A stretch of DNA of 5,716 nt from an uncultured Amylibacter sp. (GTDB taxonomy: Bacteria > Pseudomonadota > Alphaproteobacteria > Rhodobacterales > Rhodobacteraceae). The notes under the pieces were generated by a model that saw only the letters and a program-made list of their open reading frames with translations, had not been told where the DNA came from and ran no database searches. The position numbers and the translations under genes are program-made. Within the stretch, counting starts at the first letter, position 1. The number at the start of each line of letters is the position of its first letter. Location: NCBI GenBank assembly GCA_937944065.1, contig CALDZS010000100.1, forward strand, positions 1 through 5,716. Direction: 5' to 3'. This document shows positions 1 to 5,693 of this stretch, piece by piece.

Positions 1-2
1 AA

Positions 3-782
3 TCGGTTAAAAAATGGGATCGCGACAAGATGCTGGCGCAAATGCGCGAACAACTTGCAGTCAGCGAAGATCCTGCCATCCTGACCTTTGTCCATGGGTT
101 CAACACCAGTTTCAAAACAGCCGCACGTCGCGCGGGTCAACTAACATATGACCTGCAATTTGATGGGGTGCCGACGATGTTCAGTTGGCCATCCCAAGGT
201 AGCGGTTCGAAATATACCGTCGACAGCACACTTGCCGCCAACTCTATCCCCGCAATGACAGAGTTTTTGCGCCACATCGCGTCTCAGGGTGCCAACCGCG
301 TGGTCGTCATCGCGCATTCAATGGGCACCCGCGTCGTATCAGGGGCATTGACCGAATTGCTCAGCACCGATCCGGATCTTGCCCGCCGCATCTTCACCGT
401 CGTGTTGGCAGCACCTGACATCGATAAGGACAAATTCATCGAACAGATCGCGCCAAAATTCCGCGCGCTTAACACGCCCGTCACTGTGTATGCGTCCAAG
501 AATGACAGCGCGCTAAAGTTATCCAAGGGCATTAACGGCTTTGAACGTTTGGGCGATGCCAACACGGGATTGATCGCGATGGAAAAGATCGATCTGATTG
601 ATGCCTCTTCTGTGACATCAGATTTCTTTGGTCATACTTATTTTGGCGATAACGCATCCATCGTGACTGATATTAAAGAGTTGATTGACACCAGCACACC
701 CGTTGATCGCCGTACATTTCTTAGTCCTGTGGGCGAACGCGGCGAGGGAATATGGAAAATCATGCTTGATCCAGTGCGGTAG
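3..782 (+). CDS. Alpha/beta hydrolase of the DUF900 type, 5'-truncated by the window edge
   Basis: This is a predicted serine hydrolase of the alpha/beta-hydrolase fold; substrate and location are not visible. The frame is open from base 3 with no stop before the first ATG at 30, so the true start and any signal peptide or lipobox probably lie outside the window. An early strand carries TFVHGFNTSF, the HGF(N) motif typical of DUF900 proteins. It is followed by the conserved FSWPSQGS stretch. The nucleophile elbow is AHSMG, with the Ser codon at 318-320; Ala replaces the first Gly of the classical GxSxG, as is common in this family. APDID (Asp codon 417-419) and FGHTYFGDN (His codon 633-635) match where the family places its acid and its histidine. 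All three catalytic positions are therefore present, and the C-terminus looks complete at the TAG stop. The gene converges on the VOC gene. Family assignment is confident; biological role is unknown. Confidence 0.88.
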   Translation, partial: SVKKWDRDKMLAQMREQLAVSEDPAILTFVHGFNTSFKTAARRAGQLTYDLQFDGVPTMFSWPSQGSGSKYTVDSTLAANSIPAMTEFLRHIASQGANRVVVIAHSMGTRVVSGALTELLSTDPDLARRIFTVVLAAPDIDKDKFIEQIAPKFRALNTPVTVYASKNDSALKLSKGINGFERLGDANTGLIAMEKIDLIDASSVTSDFFGHTYFGDNASIVTDIKELIDTSTPVDRRTFLSPVGERGEGIWKIMLDPVR

Positions 783-789
783 CGAGCCA

Positions 790-826
790 ACATAAAAACA
801 CGGGCGACCTTTTGGGGCCGCCCGTG
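790..826 (-). terminator. Rho-independent terminator of the VOC gene, shared hairpin between convergent genes
   Basis: CACGGGCG at 799-806 pairs perfectly with CGCCCGTG at 819-826. CC at 808-809 can extend the stem with GG across a T-rich loop. Read on the minus strand, the stem is followed at once by TGTTTTTATG (798-789), a proper T-run, and it begins 17 bases after the VOC stop codon. On the plus strand the stem follows the hydrolase stop at 782 but lacks a T-tract, so it is mainly a minus-strand terminator that could also block read-through from the left. Confidence 0.75.
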
Positions 827-842
827 CGCATCAGAATCCACC

Positions 843-1223
843 TTATTTCATAGAGTTGAGACCGAACATGTTGCCTTCGGTATCTTGGCATAATGTGATC
901 CAGCCAAATTCCCCAATCGAGAATTTAGGCCTGGCAACCACGCCGCCTGCTTTGGCAACACGCGCTTCAGGTCCCGCCGTATCTTCGACGGAAAAATATA
1001 TGATGGTGCCACCAATACCTGGCGATGCATGCGCTGATTTCGTCAAGGCACCACCAGCGCCATAGTTGCCCATATCGGCAGGAAAGCTCATCATCTGGGA
1101 TTGCCCCGTCGGATCAACCATTTCTTCCAGCTTTTGCCCCAATACAGTTTCGTAAAATTTCACTGCGCGGTTCAAGTCATCTACATAGATGTCGAACCAT
1201 CCAACTGCGTTCATTTTTGTCAT
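843..1223 (-). CDS. VOC family (glyoxalase/bleomycin-resistance/dioxygenase superfamily) protein
   Basis: A 126-residue cytosolic protein of the vicinal-oxygen-chelate fold. Members of this superfamily are metal-dependent lyases, isomerases or dioxygenases, or metal-free binding proteins; the substrate here cannot be read. Two beta-alpha-beta-beta-beta modules are visible. The first, about residues 7-55, starts with VGWFDIYVDDLNRAVKFYE, the usual strand plus helix opening. The second, about 70-124, contains GGTIIYFSVED and ends in DTEGNMFGL, where Glu116 sits at the typical C-terminal metal-ligand position. Phe10 and Asp11 lie where an N-terminal His or Gln ligand is often found, so a complete metal site is doubtful. 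I chose the ATG at 1223 because AAAGGA (1236-1231) lies 7 bases upstream; a longer frame up to 1265 runs through that ribosome binding site. The gene lies 68 bases downstream of the AraC gene on the same strand, so the two may be co-transcribed. Confidence 0.87.
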   Translation of the reverse strand: MTKMNAVGWFDIYVDDLNRAVKFYETVLGQKLEEMVDPTGQSQMMSFPADMGNYGAGGALTKSAHASPGIGGTIIYFSVEDTAGPEARVAKAGGVVARPKFSIGEFGWITLCQDTEGNMFGLNSMK

Positions 1224-1230
1224 AACCAAA

Positions 1231-1236
1231 TCCTTT
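1231..1236 (-). promoter_or_regulatory. Ribosome binding site deciding the VOC start
   Basis: AAAGGA on the minus strand, 7 bases before the ATG at 1223. The same AAAGGA-N7-ATG arrangement precedes the hcp gene in this window, which supports 1223 over the upstream ATG at 1265. Confidence 0.65.
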
Positions 1237-1291
1237 ATGTGTCGATTGTGCACATGATTTAGCAAACCCTTTTCAGGCTGTATTGTAGATA

Positions 1292-2032
1292 TCAGACATC
1301 ATACTTTCGCGAATATTTCCCGGGCGTATAGCCTGTCGCGTTGCGAAACGAATGGATGAAATGCGACTGATCGGAATAAGACCATGTATCGTTACCATTC
1401 AGGGATTGTTGCAGGCGCAGCACTTTTAGAAAATCATGTGGTGCAAATCCGGTTGTCCGCTTTAGGACGCGTTGTAACTGACGCGTGGACAGGTTTGATA
1501 CATCTGCCATATCGGCAACTGATTGAATTTCATCCAAGTTTTGGAATATTTTCTCTGTCACTGGATTCGGCGCAACCAACTTGGCCTCAATCAGCCGCTC
1601 GACCAATGCAGATAAAATCAGCTGTTGTTCGGGGAATTCCTTTTTAGCAAGGTCCCTGTTGACATCAAGCAGCGGTAAATTCCCTGCGTAGGCCGCGTCC
1701 ACCATACCATGCGCCAACTGTGCACTGTCGCCCTGCCAGACACCCGGCAGAAACCGAATGTTTACATAATGAAATCTTTTGCCCAAGTTAAATTCTTCGG
1801 ACATGGCCCGCAATTTAGATACGCCCGTTATCTTTTCGTTCAATTGATCAAACACGATATAGACGCACGCATCGGGCAAAGCGTGGAAACGATAATCATC
1901 AGGCAACGCGCTGTCGGTTTTTAGGTCTAGAAACCGATGTACGATGCCGCGCAGGTGACTTGGCGGTTCGACCTCAAGAAATTGCACCGCTTGCACGGTC
2001 TTTTCTTTGCCGTTTCCCTTGGGGTCATACAT
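1292..2032 (-). CDS. AraC/XylS-type transcriptional regulator with shortened second helix-turn-helix
   Basis: A DNA-binding regulator, 246 residues from the ATG at 2032. The N-terminal part (about 15-135) is a sensing domain without a recognisable ligand motif; it has PPSHLRGIVHRFLDL at 23-37 and RFLPGVWQG at 93-101, reminiscent of cupin-like AraC sensor domains. The C-terminal part is AraC-type: first helix-turn-helix about 171-192 (SVADMADVSNLSTRQLQRVL), linker TGFAPHDFLKVLR, then SYSDQSHFIHSFRNATGYTPGKY at the end. Between the linker helix and SDQSHF roughly 11 residues are missing relative to MarA-like proteins. Longer starts exist (ATG 2071, TTG 2101), but the added stretch has rare-looking TTA TTA and AGA codons, overlaps a candidate promoter and has no good ribosome binding site. 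AAAGAG lies about 9 bases upstream of 2032. The VOC gene downstream is its most obvious candidate target or operon partner, which is inference only. Confidence 0.85.
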   Translation of the reverse strand: MYDPKGNGKEKTVQAVQFLEVEPPSHLRGIVHRFLDLKTDSALPDDYRFHALPDACVYIVFDQLNEKITGVSKLRAMSEEFNLGKRFHYVNIRFLPGVWQGDSAQLAHGMVDAAYAGNLPLLDVNRDLAKKEFPEQQLILSALVERLIEAKLVAPNPVTEKIFQNLDEIQSVADMADVSNLSTRQLQRVLKRTTGFAPHDFLKVLRLQQSLNGNDTWSYSDQSHFIHSFRNATGYTPGKYSRKYDV

Positions 2033-2072
2033 TTGAACGTGTCTCTTTGTTAATAACTTTTGCCAATGCATT

Positions 2073-2101
2073 GTTTTATCCGCACGATATGCAAATGGCA
2101 A
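2073..2101 (-). promoter_or_regulatory. Candidate sigma70-type promoter of the AraC gene
   Basis: On the minus strand TTGCCA (2101-2096, five of six matches to the -35 consensus) is followed after exactly 17 bases by TAAAAC (2078-2073, four of six matches to the -10 consensus). Transcription would begin near 2066, about 34 bases before the ATG at 2032, which supports the short start. The -10 element is weak, so this remains tentative. Confidence 0.3.
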
Positions 2102-2136
2102 AGCTTGCGATGTTTTTTGGTCAGGTCAAATAATCC

Positions 2137-2151
2137 AAAGGCTCAGCCTTT
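2137..2151 (-). terminator. Short hairpin downstream of hcp, possible weak terminator
   Basis: AAAGGC (2137-2142) and GCCTTT (2146-2151) form a perfect 6-base-pair stem with a 3-base loop, about 50 bases past the hcp stop codon. On the minus strand it is followed by GGATTATTTG, which is not a clean T-tract. It could instead be a 5' leader hairpin of AraC transcripts starting further upstream. Confidence 0.3.
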
Positions 2152-2173
2152 TCGTCTATCAACAGTCCTGAAC

Positions 2174-2179
2174 ATTATA
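2174..2179 (-). promoter_or_regulatory. Perfect TATAAT hexamer, alternative -10 element upstream of AraC
   Basis: The minus strand reads TATAAT here, between the hcp stop and the AraC gene. The best -35 partner at 18 bases is TTAGGT, a poor match, so the hexamer is noted as a possible second start for AraC rather than a confirmed promoter. Confidence 0.2.
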
Positions 2180-2199
2180 AGATCACATTCAACCGTCAC

Positions 2200-2688
2200 C
2201 TAAACCCCAGCGGCGATATCAAATGTGATTTCATGCTCGTCACCCGCGCTGTGATCGTCCGCCTGAACAGTGTATTTGTAGATCACATTTTCGAACGACA
2301 ATGACACCTTTTCCGCGATGACATCACCCGCTTCATCCGTCCCGTCATTCGCCATGTCAAACCCTGTTATGACAACGTTCTCCATTGTAATCACCAAATA
2401 ATCCAAATGCGCATCACCCGAATCTTTGCGTATCGAGAGCACTGCATCTGGTATGGACTTTCCCTGCATACAGGCAAGTGCCAGATAGGCGGATGCGGCG
2501 TCCGTTTCTTTGTAGCATGTAAGGCTGCTAATTTTTGCACGCGATTTTTTACGTCCGCGCCCGACTTTCGAAGAAACTGAATTTGAAATGCGCCAGTGAA
2601 CACCGTGAACGGCAATTTCATCCTCATGGGTTGCCAGTTGTGACTCGCCCGAAATATCGGCGATCAGTAGGTTACCAATAAGTGACAT
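2200..2688 (-). CDS. hcp: Hcp family type VI secretion tube protein (orphan)
   Basis: A 162-residue Hcp-like protein. Hcp forms hexameric rings that stack into the inner tube of the type VI secretion system and is itself exported. Features matching the family: the DISGESQLATHEDEIAVHGVHW opening (about 11-32; Hcp proteins usually read I.GES....H..EIEV..W), the basic loop and SSLTCYKETDAASAYLALACMQGKSIPDAVLSIRK (54-88, the usual F.K..D.ASP.L..A...G..I..A.L..RK), DYLVITMENVVITGF (96-110), and EKVSLSFENVIYKY (126-139). Length is normal for the family. The loop at 41-52 is unusually rich in Lys and Arg. The last ~20 residues are acidic and do not look like a toxin domain. The ATG at 2688 has AAAGGA (2701-2696) 7 bases upstream. 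No other type VI gene is in the window. The gene is divergent from the TerB-like gene and lies about 170 bases upstream of the AraC gene. Confidence 0.85.
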   Translation of the reverse strand: MSLIGNLLIADISGESQLATHEDEIAVHGVHWRISNSVSSKVGRGRKKSRAKISSLTCYKETDAASAYLALACMQGKSIPDAVLSIRKDSGDAHLDYLVITMENVVITGFDMANDGTDEAGDVIAEKVSLSFENVIYKYTVQADDHSAGDEHEITFDIAAGV

Positions 2689-2859
2689 GATTTAGTCCTT
2701 TCAAGTTGATTAAAGTGACTGCTCCGAAATCCGTTGGTCAGATGATACAACACAACAGCGATCCTGGATGTGAGGAATTTTACCGTTTCTCGGCTTCGAG
2801 CCCCCAAAGATATCGCAGAGTTGAAACCCTGTACTCAAAACACATTTGCACACGTATTA

Positions 2860-2865
2860 TTGACA
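2860..2865 (+). promoter_or_regulatory. TTGACA, candidate -35 element for the terB-like gene
   Basis: A consensus -35 hexamer 54 bases before the TerB-like start codon. Alphaproteobacterial promoters often keep the TTGAC element while the -10 is loose; here the 17-base-spaced hexamer is GCTTGC-like and poor, so the call is weak. Confidence 0.3.
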
Positions 2866-2891
2866 AGATCACACCTGCATGGGCTTGCGGT

Positions 2892-2903
2892 TGATCTCGA
2901 TCA
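2892..2903. repeat. Inverted repeat TGATC-TC-GATCA, possible operator
   Basis: A 12-base dyad with perfect 5-base arms, 17 bases before the TerB-like start codon and 26 bases after the TTGACA hexamer. Its placement would suit a repressor site, but a dyad this short can arise by chance. Confidence 0.25.
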
Positions 2904-2919
2904 TGACTAGGTTCTCGCC

Positions 2920-3363
2920 ATGCTAAAAGACATATTGAACGCCTTTAAAACACCCACCCCGTCACCCTTGCGCACCGACGATGCACACACAGCATTAGCC
3001 GCCCTGTTGGTACGCCTTGCGCGGGTGGACCATGATTATCATGCGACCGAAAAGGCAATGATAAACGCGATATTGTCGAAACGGTACGGCTTGGATCAAG
3101 CGGGTATAGACACTTTGCGCGAACAGGCCGAGACGTTAGAGGCGAAGGCACCGGACACTCAACATTTCACTCATATGATCAAACAGGCGGTGCCCTACGA
3201 GGATCGCGAACACCTGATCGAAGACCTTTGGACGTTGACACTGGCGGATGGCAAACGCGACAATGCCGAGAATTCTTTCTTGAGGTTAGTGTCTAGCTTA
3301 TTGGGCGTAACCGACAAAGACAGCGCTTTGGCGCGTCAAAGAGTGATTAAGCGCGCAGGTTAA
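2920..3363 (+). CDS. TerB-like (tellurite resistance TerB family) protein
   Basis: A small 147-residue, mostly helical cytosolic protein with a TerB-like domain over about residues 22-140. TerB family proteins bind metal through acidic residues and are linked to tellurite resistance and stress responses; members standing alone, like this one, have no firm function. Two halves share a pattern: VRLARVDHDYHATEKAMI (31-48) and LTLADGKRDNAENSFL (106-121). Each has an Asp and a Glu seven residues apart (Asp37/Glu44 and Asp110/Glu117), corresponding to the conserved acidic pairs of the fold. No signal peptide or membrane segment is seen. The ribosome binding site is weak (TAGG about 7 bases upstream). 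It is divergent from hcp and upstream of the aminotransferase on the same strand with a 98-base gap; no other ter genes are present, so true tellurite resistance should not be assumed. Confidence 0.82.
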   Translation: MLKDILNAFKTPTPSPLRTDDAHTALAALLVRLARVDHDYHATEKAMINAILSKRYGLDQAGIDTLREQAETLEAKAPDTQHFTHMIKQAVPYEDREHLIEDLWTLTLADGKRDNAENSFLRLVSSLLGVTDKDSALARQRVIKRAG

Positions 3364-3416
3364 CCTCGTGAGACCCCAAGTCGATTTACTCTAGATTTGT
3401 GTGCTTTAACTTGCTA

Positions 3417-3451
3417 TCGGATTTTCAGAAACTTAGTTTTGTAAAATCCGA
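3417..3451 (+). promoter_or_regulatory. Long hairpin in the aminotransferase leader, abutting the ribosome binding site
   Basis: TCGGATTTT (3417-3425) and AAAATCCGA (3443-3451) form a perfect 9-base-pair stem. Inside it, after a 2x2 mismatch, GAAAC (3428-3432) pairs with GTTTT (3436-3440, one G-T pair), leaving a TTA loop. The right arm contains the first two bases of the GAAGG Shine-Dalgarno sequence (3450-3454) that serves the ATG at 3462. There is no T-tract on either strand, so it is not a standard terminator. It could be an RNA element limiting translation or, as DNA, a wide-spaced operator. Confidence 0.45.
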
Positions 3452-3461
3452 AGGTCATCAT

Positions 3462-4637
3462 ATGATTGCGAATTTGTTACATACCGCAGAACCCATTCCC
3501 ACATCAGCGCGCGCGGAACTGGACACGCTGATGCAAAGCGGCGATCTGTTTCGATACCACGCCGATAAGGACGCGCCCGTTACCTTGCTGGAACAAGAGT
3601 TTGCAGCCTTGTTGGGTGTCAAATACGCCGTCGCCGTCAGCTCGTGTTCCGCCGCCCTTTTCATTGCGATGAAAGCACTGGGTCTGGGTAATGGTGACAA
3701 GATACTGATCCCCGCGTTCACCTTTGCCGCTGTGCCATCTGCGGTCGTGCATGCAGGGTGCGAACCCGTGCTGGTCGAGGTCGGTTCGAATTACCGTATG
3801 GACATGGATGACATGCATCAAAAGTTGGATGGAGATATCGCGGCCATCCTTGTTTCACATATGCGCGGGCACACATCTGATATGGATGCGTTGATCGCAG
3901 CGTGTGTCGAACGGAACATTCCCCTGATCGAGGACGCGGCCCATTCATTGGGTACGACTTGGAACGGCGAGAAAATCGGTACGATTGGTGCTGTTGGGTG
4001 TTTTAGCTTTCAGTCGTATAAATTGGTCAACGGTGGCGAAGGTGGCATTCTGATTACCAATGATGAAGATATTTTTGCGCAGGCCGTCATAATGTCAGGT
4101 GCATACGAGGCGAATTGGTCAAAGCACCAAACGGGTGCAAATTCTTTTGCAAAATACCAAAACACATTGCCGCTATATAACACCCGCATGAACAATCTGT
4201 CCGCCACCGTCATCCGCCCGCAATTGGCCGAGGTGGAGCGGCGCGCTGCGGATGGGTTGAAAAACCATGACTATCTAGCTGGCAAGCTGAACGCGAGCCG
4301 GCATATAGATGTCCCCGCCTGTCTACCTGCAGAGCATCGCGCGCCTGATAGTTTGCAGTTTAATTTGCTGGATTTCACGGATCAACAAGCAGCTAACTTG
4401 GTGAAGAACTGCGCGAAACATGGCTTGAAGCTCAGCATATTTGGTCTCGATCATGACAATGCACGCGTCTTTTGGAATTGGAAGTTTTTGGACGGTATTC
4501 CAGACTTGCCAAAAACCCGTGCTATGTTGATGCGCGCTTGTGATTTGCGCCTACCTGCTGCCTTGCAGCAAACCCATTTGGATCAGTTGGCGGATATCAT
4601 CCTTGGCGGAATCGAAGCGGTTACGACCAAAGCATAA
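3462..4637 (+). CDS. DegT/DnrJ/EryC1/StrS-type PLP-dependent aminotransferase
   Basis: A 391-residue fold-type I PLP enzyme of the family that transfers amino groups to sugar nucleotides, cyclitols or related carbonyl compounds; the substrate is not readable. Landmarks: LEQEFAALLGVKYAVAVSSCSAAL (43-66), where small residues contact the PLP phosphate; GDKILIPAFTFAAVPSAVVHAGCEPV (78-103); IEDAAHSLG with Asp158 for the PLP ring nitrogen; and FSFQSYKLVNGGEGG with Lys187 as the Schiff-base lysine. The segment AILVSHMRGHTSDMDAL (128-144) has HMRG where sugar aminotransferases mostly have HLYG, which points to a distinct subgroup. Length is typical. The GTG at 3399 gives a longer frame, but its extra residues run through a hairpin and the ribosome binding site; GAAGG seven bases before the ATG at 3462 fixes the start. 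No sugar-biosynthesis genes are adjacent. The stop codon is 3 bases from that of the convergent LysR gene. Confidence 0.9.
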   Translation: MIANLLHTAEPIPTSARAELDTLMQSGDLFRYHADKDAPVTLLEQEFAALLGVKYAVAVSSCSAALFIAMKALGLGNGDKILIPAFTFAAVPSAVVHAGCEPVLVEVGSNYRMDMDDMHQKLDGDIAAILVSHMRGHTSDMDALIAACVERNIPLIEDAAHSLGTTWNGEKIGTIGAVGCFSFQSYKLVNGGEGGILITNDEDIFAQAVIMSGAYEANWSKHQTGANSFAKYQNTLPLYNTRMNNLSATVIRPQLAEVERRAADGLKNHDYLAGKLNASRHIDVPACLPAEHRAPDSLQFNLLDFTDQQAANLVKNCAKHGLKLSIFGLDHDNARVFWNWKFLDGIPDLPKTRAMLMRACDLRLPAALQQTHLDQLADIILGGIEAVTTKA

Positions 4638-4640
4638 CGC

Positions 4641-5609
4641 TTATTCAAGCACCCTAAACTTGTCCGCCAGCCACGGTATCTTTTTCACGAAAGGTCCGAC
4701 CAGTTTTTCTTGTAACAACGGTCGCGAGATATCCGCGACGTCTTGCGGGATACGGTCCAGTACATCCTTGCGGGTGATCATGCTAATTGTGCGCGATAGT
4801 GCCTTGAAAGGTAACGGTAAAACCTCAACCTCTTCAACGAACCGATTGGCGCGCAGATAGCCCAGTGGCGTGGTTATCGACCAGCCCGCACTTTCTGCCA
4901 CCAACGACAAGATCGCGTGGTAGTTATTGAACTCAAATCTGTTGGGCAGATTGATGCGTTGCCGTGCCAAATGCGCCTCTATCTGGCGGCCCATCATGGC
5001 GCGCGAAGAATAGCGGATAAAGGGCAAGGTCAGCAGCTGCTCCATCATATCGCGCTTAGGATCAATGAATCCTTTTGGTGCGACGACAATAAACGGTTCT
5101 GTCAGCAAAGGATGGATGTCCATCCAGTCTTGCGTCATATCCATATCCGCGGTGATAATTACGTCCATCGACCGCGATTCAAGGCTCTCTGCCAATTGAT
5201 AACTTGATCCTGATTCAAGCAAAAACTGGCAGCCCTTCATTTTCTTTGAAAGCTGCGTCATCAGCGCAGGCGTCAGGTCGGCGTCAAAATCATCGACTAC
5301 ACCAATGCGCAAGCGCACCATCTTGGAAAAATTGAATACGGCCAGTTCAGCCTTGGCCTGCGTCGCTTCGCCCAAAATATTTTGCGCGCGGCGCAAGAAT
5401 AAACGGCCCGCAGATGTCAGCTCCATCGGGCGTGTTGATCGGTTTAACAGCAGGACACCAAGCCCACTTTCCAGATTGGTTAGCTGTTGCGACACGGATG
5501 ACGGGCTTGCGCCCAGCCGTTTTGCGGCCAGCGAAATCGTTCCTTCTTCGACGGCGGCTACAAAAATCTCTACCGCCCACAGGGTCATTTTTCCGGGTGT
5601 GTCTACCAT
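4641..5609 (-). CDS. LysR-type transcriptional regulator
   Basis: A 322-residue DNA-binding regulator of the LysR family. The N-terminal winged helix-turn-helix spans about residues 9-67: AVEIFVAAVEEGTISLAAKRL, then SPSSVSQQLTNLESGLGVLL as turn and recognition helix, then LNRSTRPMELTSAG as wing. A linker helix (about 70-92) leads to a two-lobed substrate-binding domain starting at RLRIGVVDDFDADL and running to the end. The effector cannot be deduced. Length is standard for the family. The start at 5609 lacks a clear ribosome binding site; ATG 5588 (MTLWAVEIF) with GGAA four bases upstream is an alternative that removes only seven residues. The gene converges on the aminotransferase, so that gene is not its classical divergent partner; the more likely regulated gene lies beyond the right edge of the window. 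Confidence 0.93.
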   Translation of the reverse strand: MVDTPGKMTLWAVEIFVAAVEEGTISLAAKRLGASPSSVSQQLTNLESGLGVLLLNRSTRPMELTSAGRLFLRRAQNILGEATQAKAELAVFNFSKMVRLRIGVVDDFDADLTPALMTQLSKKMKGCQFLLESGSSYQLAESLESRSMDVIITADMDMTQDWMDIHPLLTEPFIVVAPKGFIDPKRDMMEQLLTLPFIRYSSRAMMGRQIEAHLARQRINLPNRFEFNNYHAILSLVAESAGWSITTPLGYLRANRFVEEVEVLPLPFKALSRTISMITRKDVLDRIPQDVADISRPLLQEKLVGPFVKKIPWLADKFRVLE

Positions 5610-5636
5610 GGCGATGACTTAACGCCGAAGGCGCGT

Positions 5637-5653
5637 TTTAAACAAGCTTTAAA
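5637..5653. promoter_or_regulatory. Dyad TTTAAA-N5-TTTAAA, candidate LysR operator
   Basis: Two TTTAAA arms (5637-5642 and 5648-5653) form an inverted repeat centred at 5645. It contains the T-N11-A pattern of LysR-type binding boxes (T5639 to A5651), and it lies 28-44 bases upstream of the LysR start, where these regulators usually bind to control themselves and a divergent gene. The AT-rich sequence makes chance occurrence possible. Confidence 0.45.
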
Positions 5654-5687
5654 TCACAAAACTGCATGCCTTTTTAACGGTGCCATC

Positions 5688-5693
5688 TTGACA
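5688..5693 (+). promoter_or_regulatory. TTGACA, candidate -35 of a divergent gene beyond the window
   Basis: A consensus -35 hexamer on the plus strand, 79 bases upstream of the LysR start and pointing out of the window. Any -10 element would fall at or past the last base, so the promoter cannot be confirmed here. Confidence 0.3.

Larger units (their letters stand above)
2689..2919. other. Intergenic region between divergent hcp and terB-like genes
   Basis: This 231-base stretch must hold the promoters of both divergent genes. On the plus side there is TTGACA at 2860-2865, a perfect -35 hexamer, but no convincing -10 element at 16-18 bases. Between it and the TerB-like start lies the inverted repeat TGATC-TC-GATCA (2892-2903). 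On the minus side I see the hcp ribosome binding site but no convincing promoter. A 62-codon open frame inside it resembles no protein I know and lacks a good ribosome binding site, so I treat the stretch as noncoding. Confidence 0.55.

Noticed and set aside
1224..1265. N-terminal extension of the VOC protein from the ATG at 1265
   Set aside because: The VOC fold begins right after the ATG at 1223, which has a well-spaced AAAGGA; the extension would encode the ribosome binding site.
2706..2894. A 62-codon plus-strand open frame between hcp and the terB-like gene
   Set aside because: No recognisable protein pattern, no good ribosome binding site, and it lies in the region that must hold the divergent promoters.
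2200..3363. Idea that hcp and the terB-like gene form a new defence or toxin module
   Set aside because: Neither protein has a toxin, nuclease or immunity domain, and they are divergent rather than co-transcribed; nothing in the sequence supports a functional module.
3399..3461. N-terminal extension of the aminotransferase from the GTG at 3399
   Set aside because: It runs through the leader hairpin and the GAAGG ribosome binding site, and the extra residues do not resemble the family N-terminus.
2896..4457. Shared 13-mer TCTCGATCATGAC at 2896-2908 and 4445-4457
   Set aside because: One copy is inside the aminotransferase coding sequence; an identical 13-mer within a window of this size is within chance expectation.
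4540..4860. Open frames of about 100 codons antisense to the LysR gene or overlapping the end of the aminotransferase
   Set aside because: They lie across well-recognised genes and have no family resemblance; these are shadow frames.
5623..5633. CGCC-GAA-GGCG hairpin upstream of LysR
   Set aside because: Only four base pairs, no adjacent signal that makes it a terminator or known leader element.
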